NCBI GenBank assembly: GCA_016712285.1
Contig: JADJRK010000001.1
Span: 496,001-560,000, forward strand
DNA length: 64,000 nt
DNA from: Planctomycetota bacterium
GTDB lineage: Bacteria > Planctomycetota > UBA8742 > UBA2392
Reading direction: 5' to 3'
Shown: in pieces, positions 8,294-16,937 of the stretch
How the letters are laid out: each line of letters opens with the position of its first letter
Position numbering within the stretch: position 1 is the stretch's first letter
Position numbers and translations under genes: made by a program
Notes under the pieces: generated by a model
What the model was told of the DNA's origin: nothing
What the model saw: the letters and a program-made list of their open reading frames with translations, nothing else
Database searches by the model: none

Positions 8294-9751
8294 ATGCGCG
8301 TACTAAGCGTTGCTGCCGTACTACTGTTGACTCTGACTTCCGCACTGGCCCAGGAAGAACCGACTCCCGCGCGGGGCGACGAAATCGCCTCGGGCGAAGC
8401 CAAGTTCCTCAAAGCCGGCTACGCGCGCGAACTGTGGGTCGGATTGGCGCCCGAGAGTGTCGGCGCCAAAAAAATGCTGAAGCAACTGCGCGAGTCGTGC
8501 GACGACACCACGTCCGTTGCGGTGATCGAAAGCAACCTGAATGAAGGAGTCGTCGCCACGAAGGCCGAGCAACTGGTGGTATGCGCGGTTTCCGCCCGTG
8601 CGGCGCTGCGCACCGTGATTCTCGGCGCGGCCCTGAGGCGAAACTTTACCCGAGTCGTGCTGGTAGGTGCCTTGGAGACTTGCCCGCTGGCGGTGCAGGT
8701 GGTGTCGGCGCCCGGCACGGGCGTTGAGGGCCTGGTGCTGATTGATCCTCCGGTGGGGGATATCAACGTTGCTGCCGACCTCGAACACACGCTGGGCGTC
8801 GATGTGCTGTTGCACCCGCGCTCTGCCAACGAGGGCGCCAGCGAAGAGACACAACTGGTCGCGGCGCTGGGGCCGTGGGGCAAGTCCGCGCGCATCCAGT
8901 TCAGCGACAAGCATTTTGACAACCTGGGCGAACGAATCAGCGAGTTGCGCAGCCACATCCGCGGCTACACCGTGTTGCAGGACGATATGCCTTCCACGAC
9001 CAGCGCCACGGACCTTGCAGCCAAACTCAAGGACTTTGACGTGGTGTTTGTCGGTGAGCTTCACGGCAACGCCGGCGCGCATCGCGTGCAGCTTGAGATG
9101 TTGCGCTGGTATGTCGCGGACAAGCGCAAACTCGCGTTGGCCACCGAACAGTTTGAACGCGACGTGCAACCGCTGCTGGACCAGTACCTGGCGGGCAAAA
9201 TCGACGAAGCGGCATTCCTGAAAGACTCGCGCCCATGGCCCAACTACGCCGACTACAGGCCGCAAGTCGAGTTGTGCCGCGAAAGCAAAGTGCATGTGAT
9301 TGCAGCCAACATCCCGCGCCGCCTTGCCAGCCGCGTGTTCAAGGAAGGGCCCGAGGTTGTCGAGAAGTTCACAGACGAAGAAAAGTCCTGGTGCGCGGCC
9401 GCACTGCACGCAGCACCGGGGGCCTATCGCGACAAGTTCATGAAGCAGATGGGCGGCGCCGACGGCCACAACCAGCGCCTCGAGAACATGTATGCGTCGC
9501 AAAGCTTCAAGGACGACACGATGGCTGAAAGCGTCGCCAACTGGCTGAAAGCCAACAAGGGTGCGCGGGTGGTGCACATCAACGGCAACTTTCACAGCGC
9601 CGGCGGCCTGGGTGTGCCGGAGAAACTTGCAGCATTGATGCCCGACCTGAAGATCGCCGTGGTCACGTGTGTGGAACACGGCGAAGAGGCGGACGCCGGC
9701 CCCGATGAGTGGGTGATCCACGTGCCCGCATCGCGGCCCCGGCGCGAGTAA
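8294..9751 (+). CDS. Secreted ChaN-like (haem-binding uptake, PF04187-type) protein
   Basis: 485 residues from ATG at 8294, with a CCGGAGAAA ribosome site; an upstream in-frame start at 8261 falls inside the terminator region. A signal peptide (MRVLSVAAVLLLTLTSALAQ) exports the protein. The C-terminal ~270 residues match the ChaN-type fold: VVFVGELHGNAGAHRVQLEM, LALATEQFERDVQPLLDQYL, DSRPWPNYADYRP, VIAANIPRRLASRVFKEG, and a terminal VVHINGNFHSAGGLGV. In Campylobacter ChaN this fold binds stacked haems at the outer membrane. Other family members are uncharacterised, so haem binding here is inferred. The N-terminal ~230 residues are an extra alpha/beta domain that may be a degenerate hydrolase (VVLVGALETCPLAVQVV). 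No lipobox. Confidence 0.75.
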   Translation: MRVLSVAAVLLLTLTSALAQEEPTPARGDEIASGEAKFLKAGYARELWVGLAPESVGAKKMLKQLRESCDDTTSVAVIESNLNEGVVATKAEQLVVCAVSARAALRTVILGAALRRNFTRVVLVGALETCPLAVQVVSAPGTGVEGLVLIDPPVGDINVAADLEHTLGVDVLLHPRSANEGASEETQLVAALGPWGKSARIQFSDKHFDNLGERISELRSHIRGYTVLQDDMPSTTSATDLAAKLKDFDVVFVGELHGNAGAHRVQLEMLRWYVADKRKLALATEQFERDVQPLLDQYLAGKIDEAAFLKDSRPWPNYADYRPQVELCRESKVHVIAANIPRRLASRVFKEGPEVVEKFTDEEKSWCAAALHAAPGAYRDKFMKQMGGADGHNQRLENMYASQSFKDDTMAESVANWLKANKGARVVHINGNFHSAGGLGVPEKLAALMPDLKIAVVTCVEHGEEADAGPDEWVIHVPASRPRRE

Positions 9752-9774
9752 CTTGCCCGGCACGCCTTGATTCC

Positions 9775-11397
9775 ATGCCCCGGCGCACGCAAACTCGGCA
9801 GCGAACAGAGGACAACTTGGCCAAGCGCGCAAAGCAGAAGCAGCCCAAGACAAGCAACCGCAAAACGCCGGCAAAGCCGCGCGTGAAGAAGGCGGCCAAG
9901 AGCGCGCGTCGACCCTCGTCGGGCAACTCGGCGGTTCCGCAGCGGCTGTTCGGTACCGATGGCATTCGCGCGCAGGCAGGCGTGGGCCCCTTGGCGCCGC
10001 ACAACATACTTGCGCTGGGCCGCGCACTCGGTGCCTGGCTGACCGCCAATGCCGCGCCGGATGCACGCCCAATGGTACTGCTGGGCGTGGACCCGCGGCC
10101 ATCCGCTGACATGGTCGGCACGGCGCTGGCAGCCGGCTTGATCGCCGAGTGCTGCGACGTGCACTGGCCCGGCATGATGAGCACGCCAGAAGTTTCGTTC
10201 CTTACAGGACACGGCCCGTTTTCGGCGGGTGTCAGCGTGACCGCCAGCCACAACCCGGCGTCTGACAACGGCATCAAGATCTTCGGCAAAGACGGCTTGA
10301 AGCTTCCTGAGGCCATTGAGCGAAAGCTCGAGCAGGCTGTACTCGGGGGCAAGGCGCAGGGTGATGCGGCAGCCGATGGGCGGCATGGATGGCTGCAACT
10401 TGGCCGCGAGCGCAACTACGAAGACTATATCGTCAAGACGTTCCGAAAGAGCTTCGCCAGCCTGCGTAAACGCCCGTTGGGTGTCGTGTTTGACGCAGCG
10501 TTTGGCGCCCGCAGTATCGACTTGCAGGTGGTGTCGCGCCTGGCCCACAGCCTTGCGTTCGGCCGCACCGTGCCCGAGTTTCGCGTCGGCGCCAGCCTGC
10601 AGGCGGGCGGAGAAGCCGCAGACAACGCGCTCGACATCTACTTCATGAATGCCGCGTCGCCGACCCAGCCCGACACGCACCACCTGATCAACGACAACTG
10701 CGGCAGCCTGTACCCGGCTGGCTGTGTCACGGCTGTGCGCGAGCTCAAGGCCGACATTGGCGTGTGCTTCGACGGCGATGGCGACCGCTGTATCCTGATT
10801 GACGAAAAGGGCGTGGTGCGCGATGGCGACCACATGCTCGCGCTGCTGGCGACCGACATGAAGACGCGCGGTGTACTGAAGAACGACACCGTCGTCACCA
10901 CCAGCATGGCCAACCTCGGCCTGCAGCGCGCGTTGGCAAGCCTGGGCATTAAGCTGGTGCTGACGGACGTCGGCGACAAGTACGTGGCCGAGGCGATGAC
11001 GAAGCACGGCGCGGTGCTGGGCGGCGAACAGAGCGGACACATCATCATTCGCGACGAGGGCCATTTGACCGGCGACGGTTTGTACACGGCGCTGCGGGTG
11101 ATTGAGGTGATGCTCGACACCGGCAAGTCGCTCACCGACCTGTGCAGCAGCGTGAACAAGTTTCCGCAGACAATCGTCAACGTCCGCACACAGGCCAAAC
11201 CGCCCCTGAACACACTCAAGACACTCAGCAAGCTGTGCGGCGTGCATGAGCGCGCACTGGGCCAGCGTGGCCGCATCAATGTGCGCTACTCAGGTACCGA
11301 GCCGTTGCTGCGCATCATGGTGGAAGCCGAAGACCAGGCCACACTCGAAGAGGTCAGCAAGTCACTGGCAGCGGCGGCAAAGAAAGACCTTGGCTAG
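9775..11397 (+). CDS. glmM: Phosphohexomutase, GlmM (phosphoglucosamine mutase)-like
   Basis: 540 residues if started at ATG 9775. The alpha-D-phosphohexomutase signature is complete: FGTDGIRA at the start of domain 1, the phosphoserine loop VTASHNPASDNGIKIF with catalytic Ser158, the metal loop FDGDGDRC, and the phosphate-binding RYSGTEPLLRIMVEA near the C-terminus. This best fits GlmM, which converts glucosamine-6-phosphate to glucosamine-1-phosphate for peptidoglycan and LPS, though phosphomannomutase activity cannot be excluded. A ~60-residue Lys/Arg-rich leader, absent from ordinary GlmM, precedes the fold. A TTG at 9817, spaced 4 nt from AGAGGA, is a plausible alternative start and would keep most of that basic leader. 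Short gap to tsaB. Confidence 0.8.
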   Translation: MPRRTQTRQRTEDNLAKRAKQKQPKTSNRKTPAKPRVKKAAKSARRPSSGNSAVPQRLFGTDGIRAQAGVGPLAPHNILALGRALGAWLTANAAPDARPMVLLGVDPRPSADMVGTALAAGLIAECCDVHWPGMMSTPEVSFLTGHGPFSAGVSVTASHNPASDNGIKIFGKDGLKLPEAIERKLEQAVLGGKAQGDAAADGRHGWLQLGRERNYEDYIVKTFRKSFASLRKRPLGVVFDAAFGARSIDLQVVSRLAHSLAFGRTVPEFRVGASLQAGGEAADNALDIYFMNAASPTQPDTHHLINDNCGSLYPAGCVTAVRELKADIGVCFDGDGDRCILIDEKGVVRDGDHMLALLATDMKTRGVLKNDTVVTTSMANLGLQRALASLGIKLVLTDVGDKYVAEAMTKHGAVLGGEQSGHIIIRDEGHLTGDGLYTALRVIEVMLDTGKSLTDLCSSVNKFPQTIVNVRTQAKPPLNTLKTLSKLCGVHERALGQRGRINVRYSGTEPLLRIMVEAEDQATLEEVSKSLAAAAKKDLG

Positions 11398-11483
11398 GCT
11401 CAGCCCGCCCGCGGGGGTGGGGGATCAGCACTGAAGCAGGCACCCGGGACATACCGACTGGCCACGCGGCCGGGCTGACAAAC

Positions 11484-12206
11484 ATGGACGCCACAATCCT
11501 GGCAATCGAGACCTCAGGCGATGGCGGCGGCGCGGCCATCCTGCGCGCCGGCGAAGTGATTGCCGAAGCCGAAGTCAGCGGCCCGCGCCGCCACGGCGCG
11601 GAGCTCATGAGCCGCGTGGACAAGGCGCTTGCCGATGCCAGGCTGCAGCGCGCTGACATTGGCGTGATCGCGGTCAACATTGGCCCCGGCAGCTACACCG
11701 GCCTTCGCATCGGCATTGCCGCCGCGCAGACCATTGGCTACGCGCTCGACAAGCCGGTGATCGGCGTGCAGTGCTTTGACGCGATGGCTGTGCAATACGT
11801 GATGCGCGACGATTTCGGCGTTGAGCTGAAACGCGAGCTCTGGCCCGTGCTGGACGCCCGCCGCAACGAAGTCATGACCGCGCGCATCGTGTACGACAAC
11901 GGCCGCCTTGCCCGCGCCACCGGCGACCTGCTGGTCGCCCCCGAGAAGCTGCATGAACAAGCGGAGCGCCAGGCGATTGTCTTCGGTAGCGGCGTGCCGC
12001 CCTACGAGGGCAAGTTTGACCACCAGTACCTGCTGGTCGACATTGCCGGCTTCAACCTCAAGCCCTCGGCCGTCGCACTGCAGGCGTCGCGCCAGCTTGC
12101 CGAAGCGCCTGACGCAGCGGAGCTGCCACGCGCACCGCTTGAGCCGCGCTACTTCCGCCGGGTGCTCGCCAAGACAGTGCAGGAGCGCGCCGACGAACGC
12201 GCCTGA
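11484..12206 (+). CDS. tsaB: tRNA threonylcarbamoyladenosine biosynthesis protein TsaB
   Basis: 240 residues with the ASKHA-type N-terminus of TsaB: ILAIETSGDGGGAAILRAGEVIAE, followed by RRHGAELMSRVDKAL and the hallmark VNIGPGSYTGLRIGIAAAQT. TsaB is the dimerisation partner that holds TsaD and TsaE in the complex making t6A at position 37 of ANN-decoding tRNAs. The C-terminal half is less conserved, as usual. No TsaD, TsaE or RimI gene is adjacent, so the complex is encoded in pieces. Lies in a co-directional run after glmM and before the aldehyde dehydrogenase. Confidence 0.88.
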   Translation: MDATILAIETSGDGGGAAILRAGEVIAEAEVSGPRRHGAELMSRVDKALADARLQRADIGVIAVNIGPGSYTGLRIGIAAAQTIGYALDKPVIGVQCFDAMAVQYVMRDDFGVELKRELWPVLDARRNEVMTARIVYDNGRLARATGDLLVAPEKLHEQAERQAIVFGSGVPPYEGKFDHQYLLVDIAGFNLKPSAVALQASRQLAEAPDAAELPRAPLEPRYFRRVLAKTVQERADERA

Positions 12207-12288
12207 GGGTGCCGCAACAGGGTTCCAAAACGCCCGTCCACTCATAGACTCGCGCCGGAATTGACCGACACAGAAAGCGGAGACCATC

Positions 12289-13740
12289 ATGGCCATTGCG
12301 ACACTGCCCGAGAACTTTCCGACACGGCTTTTCATCAACGGTGAGTTCACCGACGCCGCCGACAAGCGCACATACAACTCGATCAACCCTGCCACCGAAG
12401 AGGTCATCGCGCCCATCGCCATGGCCGGCAAAGCCGACCTTGAAGCCGCCATCAGCGCCGCCGAGGCCGCATTCCCGGCATGGGCCGCCATGCCCGCGGC
12501 GAAGCGCAGCAACCTGATCTGGAAAGTCGGCGAAGAAATCAGCAAGCGCCGCGACGCGTTTGCGGCACTCGAGGCCGCCGACGCGGGCAAACCGATTCGC
12601 GAAAACGCCAGCATCGACGTGCCGATGGCGGCGGACCATTTCAAGTACTTCGCCGGCGTGTTGCGCGGCCTGCAGGGCGAGACGATCCCGGTCAATGACA
12701 ACCTGTTTGTCTACACGCTGCGCGAGCCGCTGGGCATCGTGGCCGGCATCACGCCCTGGAACTTCCCGCTGTTGATGGCTGCGCGCAAGATTGCCCCCGC
12801 GCTGGCAGCCGGCAACTGCGTGATCCTCAAGCCCGCGAACCCGACGCCGTTGACAGCCTTGCTGCTGGCCGAGTGCATCCAGGCCGCCAAGATTCCGCCG
12901 GGCGTGGTGAGTGTGCTGCCCGGCAAGGGCAGCGAGGTCGGGCAGCAGATTGTCGAGCACCCCAAGATTGCAGCCATCAGCTTCACCGGCAGCACGGGTG
13001 TAGGCGTCAAGATGGTGCGCGACGCCGCGCCGACACTTAAGAAGCTGACCATGGAACTGGGCGGCAAGAGCCCCAACGTCATCTTCGCAGACGCGGAACT
13101 CGACAGCGCCATCAAGGGCGCGCAGGCGGCGATTTTCTACAACAAGGGTGAAGTGTGCACAGCCGGCTCGCGGCTGTTCGTGGAAGACAAGGTGCATGAC
13201 GAAGTGGTCGAGAAGCTTGGGTCGCGCACCGCAAAGCTGGCGGGCGGAAACCCCCTCGACGACGAAACACGCTACGGCCCCCAGAACAACGCCGAGCAGT
13301 TCAAGACCACAATGGACTACATTGCCAAGGGCAAAGCCGAAGGCGCGCGCCTGGTCGCGGGTGGCGAACGCATGGGCGACAAGGGCTACTTCGTCAAGCC
13401 GACCGTGTTCGCCGACGTAAAGCCCGAAATGGCCATCGCGCGCGAAGAGATTTTCGGGCCTGTGCTGGCAGTCCAGAAGTTCAGCGAATTCGACGAACTG
13501 ATGGCCAAGGCCAACGGCAGCGAGTACGGCCTGGCGGCGGGCGTGTGGACGCGCGACGTAAGCAAGGCGCACCGTTACGCCAAGGCGATCAAGGCGGGTG
13601 CGGTGTGGGTGAACTGCTACAACTGGTATGACAGCGCGGTGCCGTACGGCGGCTACAAGCAGTCAGGCTACGGTCGCGAAATGGGCCTGCAGGGCCTGAT
13701 GGCAATGACCCAGCAGAAAAGCGTGTGGGTGCAGTTGTAG
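12289..13740 (+). CDS. NAD(P)-dependent aldehyde dehydrogenase (betaine-aldehyde-dehydrogenase type)
   Basis: 483 residues, ATG preceded by GCGGAGA. It has the full ALDH superfamily pattern: FINGEFTDAADKRTYNSINPATEE at the start, GITPWNFPLLMAARKIAPALAAG in the cofactor region, FTGSTGVGVKM, catalytic base Glu256 in TMELGGKSPN, nucleophile Cys290 in NKGEVCTAGSR, and EEIFGPVLAV near the C-terminus. It oxidises aldehydes to acids. The overall pattern is closest to betaine-aldehyde, aminobutyraldehyde and related dehydrogenases; exact substrate unknown. A Rieske oxygenase of choline-monooxygenase-like layout follows 0.6 kb downstream, which makes a choline-to-betaine pair conceivable. Confidence 0.9.
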   Translation: MAIATLPENFPTRLFINGEFTDAADKRTYNSINPATEEVIAPIAMAGKADLEAAISAAEAAFPAWAAMPAAKRSNLIWKVGEEISKRRDAFAALEAADAGKPIRENASIDVPMAADHFKYFAGVLRGLQGETIPVNDNLFVYTLREPLGIVAGITPWNFPLLMAARKIAPALAAGNCVILKPANPTPLTALLLAECIQAAKIPPGVVSVLPGKGSEVGQQIVEHPKIAAISFTGSTGVGVKMVRDAAPTLKKLTMELGGKSPNVIFADAELDSAIKGAQAAIFYNKGEVCTAGSRLFVEDKVHDEVVEKLGSRTAKLAGGNPLDDETRYGPQNNAEQFKTTMDYIAKGKAEGARLVAGGERMGDKGYFVKPTVFADVKPEMAIAREEIFGPVLAVQKFSEFDELMAKANGSEYGLAAGVWTRDVSKAHRYAKAIKAGAVWVNCYNWYDSAVPYGGYKQSGYGREMGLQGLMAMTQQKSVWVQL

Positions 13741-13749
13741 GGCGCGAAC

Positions 13750-14007
13750 ATGCCGGACTGGCCCGATTGGTGGCAGTATGAACTGGACGTTTCGGGTCGC
13801 CACTTGGGCGGTCGAATGCGGCGCCGGAGCTTTAACGAAGTCGAACTTCGGGATATGATGGAACATGCAACCGGGTTTCAACCCAGCCACGAGGCCGGCC
13901 GTTGGCTGATCGAAACATCGTTCGAGGGTGCGGACTGGCGAGTTGTCGTGGAGCCTGAGGAGTCGCGAAAGCGCCTGTTCGTGGTAACGGCATTCGAGGT
14001 GTACTGA
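13750..14007 (+). CDS. Small DUF4258-like protein, possible toxin of a TA-like pair
   Basis: 85 residues starting MPDWPDWWQYELDV. The core HLGGRMRRRSFNEVELRDMME, followed by two beta strands (WLIETSFEGADWRVVVEP and LFVVTAFEVY), fits the BECR/RelE-like small-fold pattern of DUF4258-type proteins (H-x3-RM, variable helix, then terminal strands). Many relatives pair with a DUF2283 protein, as here. Its stop codon overlaps the ATG of the next gene by one base, which implies translational coupling. Toxicity is inferred only from the arrangement. Starts 10 bp after the aldehyde dehydrogenase stop, so it may be co-transcribed with it. Confidence 0.55.
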   Translation: MPDWPDWWQYELDVSGRHLGGRMRRRSFNEVELRDMMEHATGFQPSHEAGRWLIETSFEGADWRVVVEPEESRKRLFVVTAFEVY

Positions 14008-14279
14008 TGGACTATGATGCGGAACTCACCATCACTTACCGCCACGGGAAGTTCGTCGCGGCGTATCTTGATTTGGCCGAACCCAAGGGCGAGGGGCGCA
14101 TCAAGACGAAGCGACTGGCAGATTCGGTGTTGCTCGACATTGATCCCGAGGGCAACCCGGTCGGTGTCGAAGTCCTTTCACGTGCCGATTTAAACGAAGC
14201 CAACCTGAACCTTTTGCTGGCACCCCACAACATCAAGCTGTCCCTGCCAGCCGAAGTAAACACAGCCAACGCCGCGTAG
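14007..14279 (+). CDS. DUF2283-like protein, possible antitoxin
   Basis: 90 residues. The segments AELTITYRHGKFVAAYLDLA, ADSVLLDIDPEGNPVGVEVLS and ADLNEANLNLLL match the DUF2283 pattern: a small beta-rich fold with a conserved vxiDxdxxGxvvGIEIL core. It directly follows, and overlaps by one base, the DUF4258-like gene. DUF2283 proteins are frequent second genes of small two-gene modules and are thought to act as antitoxins in some of them. No DNA-binding motif is obvious. Function inferred from context. Confidence 0.6.
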   Translation: MDYDAELTITYRHGKFVAAYLDLAEPKGEGRIKTKRLADSVLLDIDPEGNPVGVEVLSRADLNEANLNLLLAPHNIKLSLPAEVNTANAA

Positions 14280-14295
14280 CAAGAAACAAGAGCTC

Positions 14296-14325
14296 GGCCT
14301 GCTCGCCGTAGCTTCAGCGAAGGCG
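14296..14325 (+). repeat. Dispersed 30-bp repeat (copy 1)
   Basis: The 30 bases ending in AGCTTCAGCGAAGGCG match 34917-34946 with only three differences. A looser copy occurs at 24043-24074. This copy lies just upstream of the Rieske gene and probably forms part of its untranslated leader. Confidence 0.7.
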
Positions 14326-14366
14326 TGAGCGCAAGCGACGGGGATTTTGCGAGCAAGGCTGGCCTC

Positions 14367-15452
14367 ATGCCGCTGAACATCGACCCTGACATTACTCGAG
14401 CGCAGACGCCGCCTGCGAGCTTCTACACCGATGCCGCGTGCTATGCCGAGCTGCAAGAGCGCGTGCTGGCGCGCGGCTGGCACTTTGTTGGCGATGCCAC
14501 AGCCTGCGCCAAACCCGGCGACGTGCTGCCATTCACACTGCTGCCCGGCTGCCTGGATGAGCCGTTGCTGCTCGCCCGCGACCACGACGGCGTGCTGCGC
14601 TGCATGTCCAACGTCTGCACTCACCGCGGGACGGTGCTGGTCGAGGCACCGGGCACAGCCGGGCCTTCCCTGCGTTGCAGGTATCACGGCCGCACGTTTG
14701 CCCTCGATGGCAAGTTCAAACACATGCCCGAGTTTGAAGGCTGTCAGCACTTTCCGAGCCTAGCCGACAACCTCGCACACGTTCCGGTGGCCGAATGGCG
14801 CGGCCTGCGCTTTGTCGCGCTGAAACCCGCGCACGACTTCGCGGCACTGACCGCCGAGCTTGAGCGACGCGTCGGCTGGCTGCCTGTGGAATCATTCAAG
14901 CTCGATCCCGCCCGATGCCGCGACTACACCGTCAAGGCGCATTGGGCGCTGTATTGCGACAACTATCTTGAGGGCTTTCACGTGCCCTTTGTGCACGCGT
15001 CGCTCAATGCCGCGCTGGACTACGGCGAGTACACGACCGAACTGCTGCCCCAGGGCGTGCTGCAAGTCGGCATCGCCAAACCTGGCGAACCCTGCTTCAC
15101 GCCGCCGCCGGGCCACCCCGACCACGGCCGGCGCGTCGCGGCTTGGTACTTCTGGCTGTTCCCCTGCACGATGCTGAACTTCTACCCGTGGGGTTTGAGC
15201 GTGAATGTGATCGAGCCGCAGGGGCCGGAACTTACCCGAGTGCGCTTTCTTAGCTACGTGCACGACGCAGCCAAACTGGCGCAGGGCGCGGGCGCGGACC
15301 TGGATCGTGTCGAACTGGAAGACGAAGCCGTGGTCGAGGCGGTGCAAGCCGGCTTGAAAGGCCGCTTCTACAAGCAAGGCCGCTACTCGCCTGCGCGCGA
15401 AACTGGCACGCACCAATTCCACCGCCTGCTGGCGGCGCTTGTGAACGGGTGA
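14367..15452 (+). CDS. Rieske [2Fe-2S] aromatic-ring-hydroxylating/choline-monooxygenase-like oxygenase
   Basis: 361 residues from ATG 14367; the frame extends 14 codons further upstream, but into a repeat. The Rieske ligands are Cys84-x-His86 and Cys104-x2-His107 (NVCTHRG and LRCRYHG). The mononuclear iron region is DNYLEGFHVPFVH with His205 and His210. This is the alpha-subunit architecture of Rieske non-haem oxygenases, which use electrons from a separate reductase to oxidise a substrate. The monomer length and the nearby betaine-aldehyde-type dehydrogenase recall choline monooxygenase, but carnitine, stachydrine or aromatic substrates are equally possible. No ferredoxin or reductase gene is adjacent. 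Confidence 0.85.
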   Translation: MPLNIDPDITRAQTPPASFYTDAACYAELQERVLARGWHFVGDATACAKPGDVLPFTLLPGCLDEPLLLARDHDGVLRCMSNVCTHRGTVLVEAPGTAGPSLRCRYHGRTFALDGKFKHMPEFEGCQHFPSLADNLAHVPVAEWRGLRFVALKPAHDFAALTAELERRVGWLPVESFKLDPARCRDYTVKAHWALYCDNYLEGFHVPFVHASLNAALDYGEYTTELLPQGVLQVGIAKPGEPCFTPPPGHPDHGRRVAAWYFWLFPCTMLNFYPWGLSVNVIEPQGPELTRVRFLSYVHDAAKLAQGAGADLDRVELEDEAVVEAVQAGLKGRFYKQGRYSPARETGTHQFHRLLAALVNG

Positions 15453-15472
15453 TCGTCCGCTAACCTGCAATC

Positions 15473-15961
15473 ATGTTTCTCGCGCAGAACCAGCCGGGCG
15501 ACCCGTTGCAGGCCACGGTCGGCCTTATTGTGTTGCTGACCATCGCGGTCTGCTTTGTGCTTCTTGTGGTGATTGTTGTTCTGGTGATTGTGCGCCGCAA
15601 ACGCCGCGCGCGCACAGACCCAGAGCCGCTCGAGGCCGCGCCAGTCCACTTTGAGCCGCAGTACACGCCGGACGCGCTGCCCATCGGAGACACGCCGGGC
15701 AGCGCGCGGCCCAGCGAACAGACCATCAAGCGCACAACGCTGGCGCAGATTGCCGCACGCGAAGCCGAGCCCAAACCGCCGCGCGCCACAGAAGTTGATG
15801 GCAACCCCATCCTGCCCGACACTGAGGTCAAGGTCCTGTGCCTGAACTGCAACAAGCGCATGCGCGCCAACGGCCAGCAGTTCGCAAAACAGCGCCGCTG
15901 CCCCAACTGCAAGGCATCACCGTTCAGGTTCGTGATCGTGCCGGAGCGTTTGGCCACATAG
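15473..15961 (+). CDS. Single-pass membrane protein with C-terminal zinc ribbon
   Basis: 162 residues. A short lumenal/periplasmic N-terminus is followed by one long hydrophobic helix (ATVGLIVLLTIAVCFVLLVV through IVRRK, about residues 16-42). A basic stop-transfer and a disordered Pro/Ala/Glu-rich linker come next. The last ~45 residues carry a four-cysteine zinc ribbon (VLCLNCNKRMRA ... RRCPNCKASPF). Cytoplasmic zinc ribbons on a membrane anchor are common in this kind of genome but no function is established. 21 bp after the Rieske gene. Confidence 0.65.
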   Translation: MFLAQNQPGDPLQATVGLIVLLTIAVCFVLLVVIVVLVIVRRKRRARTDPEPLEAAPVHFEPQYTPDALPIGDTPGSARPSEQTIKRTTLAQIAAREAEPKPPRATEVDGNPILPDTEVKVLCLNCNKRMRANGQQFAKQRRCPNCKASPFRFVIVPERLAT

Positions 15962-16025
15962 CCGCACCCTGTTGCGTTTTGGGGCAATCGCGGCCATATT
16001 CCCGTCAGACCTTCAGGAGACAGTC

Positions 16026-16859
16026 ATGGCAATCCGGCAACCCAGTGTGGACAAAGAACGCGAGAAGATGGAAGTCATCAAGGTCAGCCGCCCGATTCCC
16101 GGCGTGCTGATGATCGAGCTTTCTGATCCGCCGGCCAACACCTACACCCACCAGATGTTCCGCCAGATGGACAGCGCCATCCTGGAGGCACGCTTTGACG
16201 ACGAAATCAGCGTCATCCTGATCACCGGCGAGGGCGAAAAGTTCTTCTGCGCCGGCGCCAACATCAAGATGCTTGAAGAAAGCAACCCGCACTGGAAGTA
16301 CTTCTTCTGCCTGCACGCCAACGAAACGCTAAGCCGCCTCGAGCAGACGCCAAAATTGGTGATCGCCGGCCTCAACGGCCACACCGTCGGCGGCGGACTC
16401 GAGATCGCGATGGCAGCCGACATCCGCATCGCGCGCCGCGACGCGGGCCGCTGCGGCCTGCCCGAGGTAAACCTGGGCGTACTGCCCGGCACCGGCGGCA
16501 CGCAGCGCCTGGCGCGCATGATCGGCAAGAGCCGCAGCATTGAACTGATGTGCAGCGGCCGCCTGTTCAGTTTCGAGGAGGCGCTGGATTGGGGCATCGT
16601 CAACGAGATCTATGACGGCGACGCCAAGAGCTTCCGCGAGCAGATGCTGGACTACTGCAAACAGTTCACGCTGCCGAACAAGGCAACCAAGGTGATCGGC
16701 AACATCAAGCGCAGCGTGCAAAGCGGCACGGAGGTGCCGTTCGAGTACGGCCTCGCGCTCGAGCGCGAACTGCAAAAGGCCCTGTTCGACTCACAGGACG
16801 CCAAAGAAGGTCTCAACGCCTTCAACAGCAAGCGCACCCCAAGCTTCAAGGGCGTGTAG
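16026..16859 (+). CDS. Enoyl-CoA hydratase/isomerase family protein
   Basis: 277 residues from ATG 16026, with a CAGGAGA site. Crotonase signatures are clear: GEGEKFFCAGANIKMLEES forms the oxyanion-hole region, GLNGHTVGGGLEIAMAADIRIA follows, then GLPEVNLGVLPGTGGTQRL. The two glutamates at the catalytic positions of enoyl-CoA hydratase (in GGGLEIA and LPEVNLG) are both present, so hydratase activity on 2-enoyl-CoA is likely. It probably serves fatty-acid or branched-chain acyl-CoA breakdown. No other beta-oxidation gene is in the window. Confidence 0.88.
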   Translation: MAIRQPSVDKEREKMEVIKVSRPIPGVLMIELSDPPANTYTHQMFRQMDSAILEARFDDEISVILITGEGEKFFCAGANIKMLEESNPHWKYFFCLHANETLSRLEQTPKLVIAGLNGHTVGGGLEIAMAADIRIARRDAGRCGLPEVNLGVLPGTGGTQRLARMIGKSRSIELMCSGRLFSFEEALDWGIVNEIYDGDAKSFREQMLDYCKQFTLPNKATKVIGNIKRSVQSGTEVPFEYGLALERELQKALFDSQDAKEGLNAFNSKRTPSFKGV

Positions 16860-16880
16860 GCACCCTGAAAACCCAACCGA

Positions 16881-16908
16881 CTAGCCCCGCGTGTCAACGC
16901 GGGGCTGG
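16881..16908. repeat. REP-like palindrome, left flank of the transposase
   Basis: A perfect 10-bp stem (AGCCCCGCGT at 16883-16892 with ACGCGGGGCT at 16897-16906) with a GTCA loop, inside the core CTAGCCCCGCG...CGCGGGGCTGG. The same sequence recurs in inverted orientation at 17421-17448 on the other side of the transposase gene. It could also serve as a terminator for the enoyl-CoA hydratase gene. Confidence 0.8.
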
Positions 16909-16937
16909 CCATGTTCAGCATGCGAATCCTGACACAA

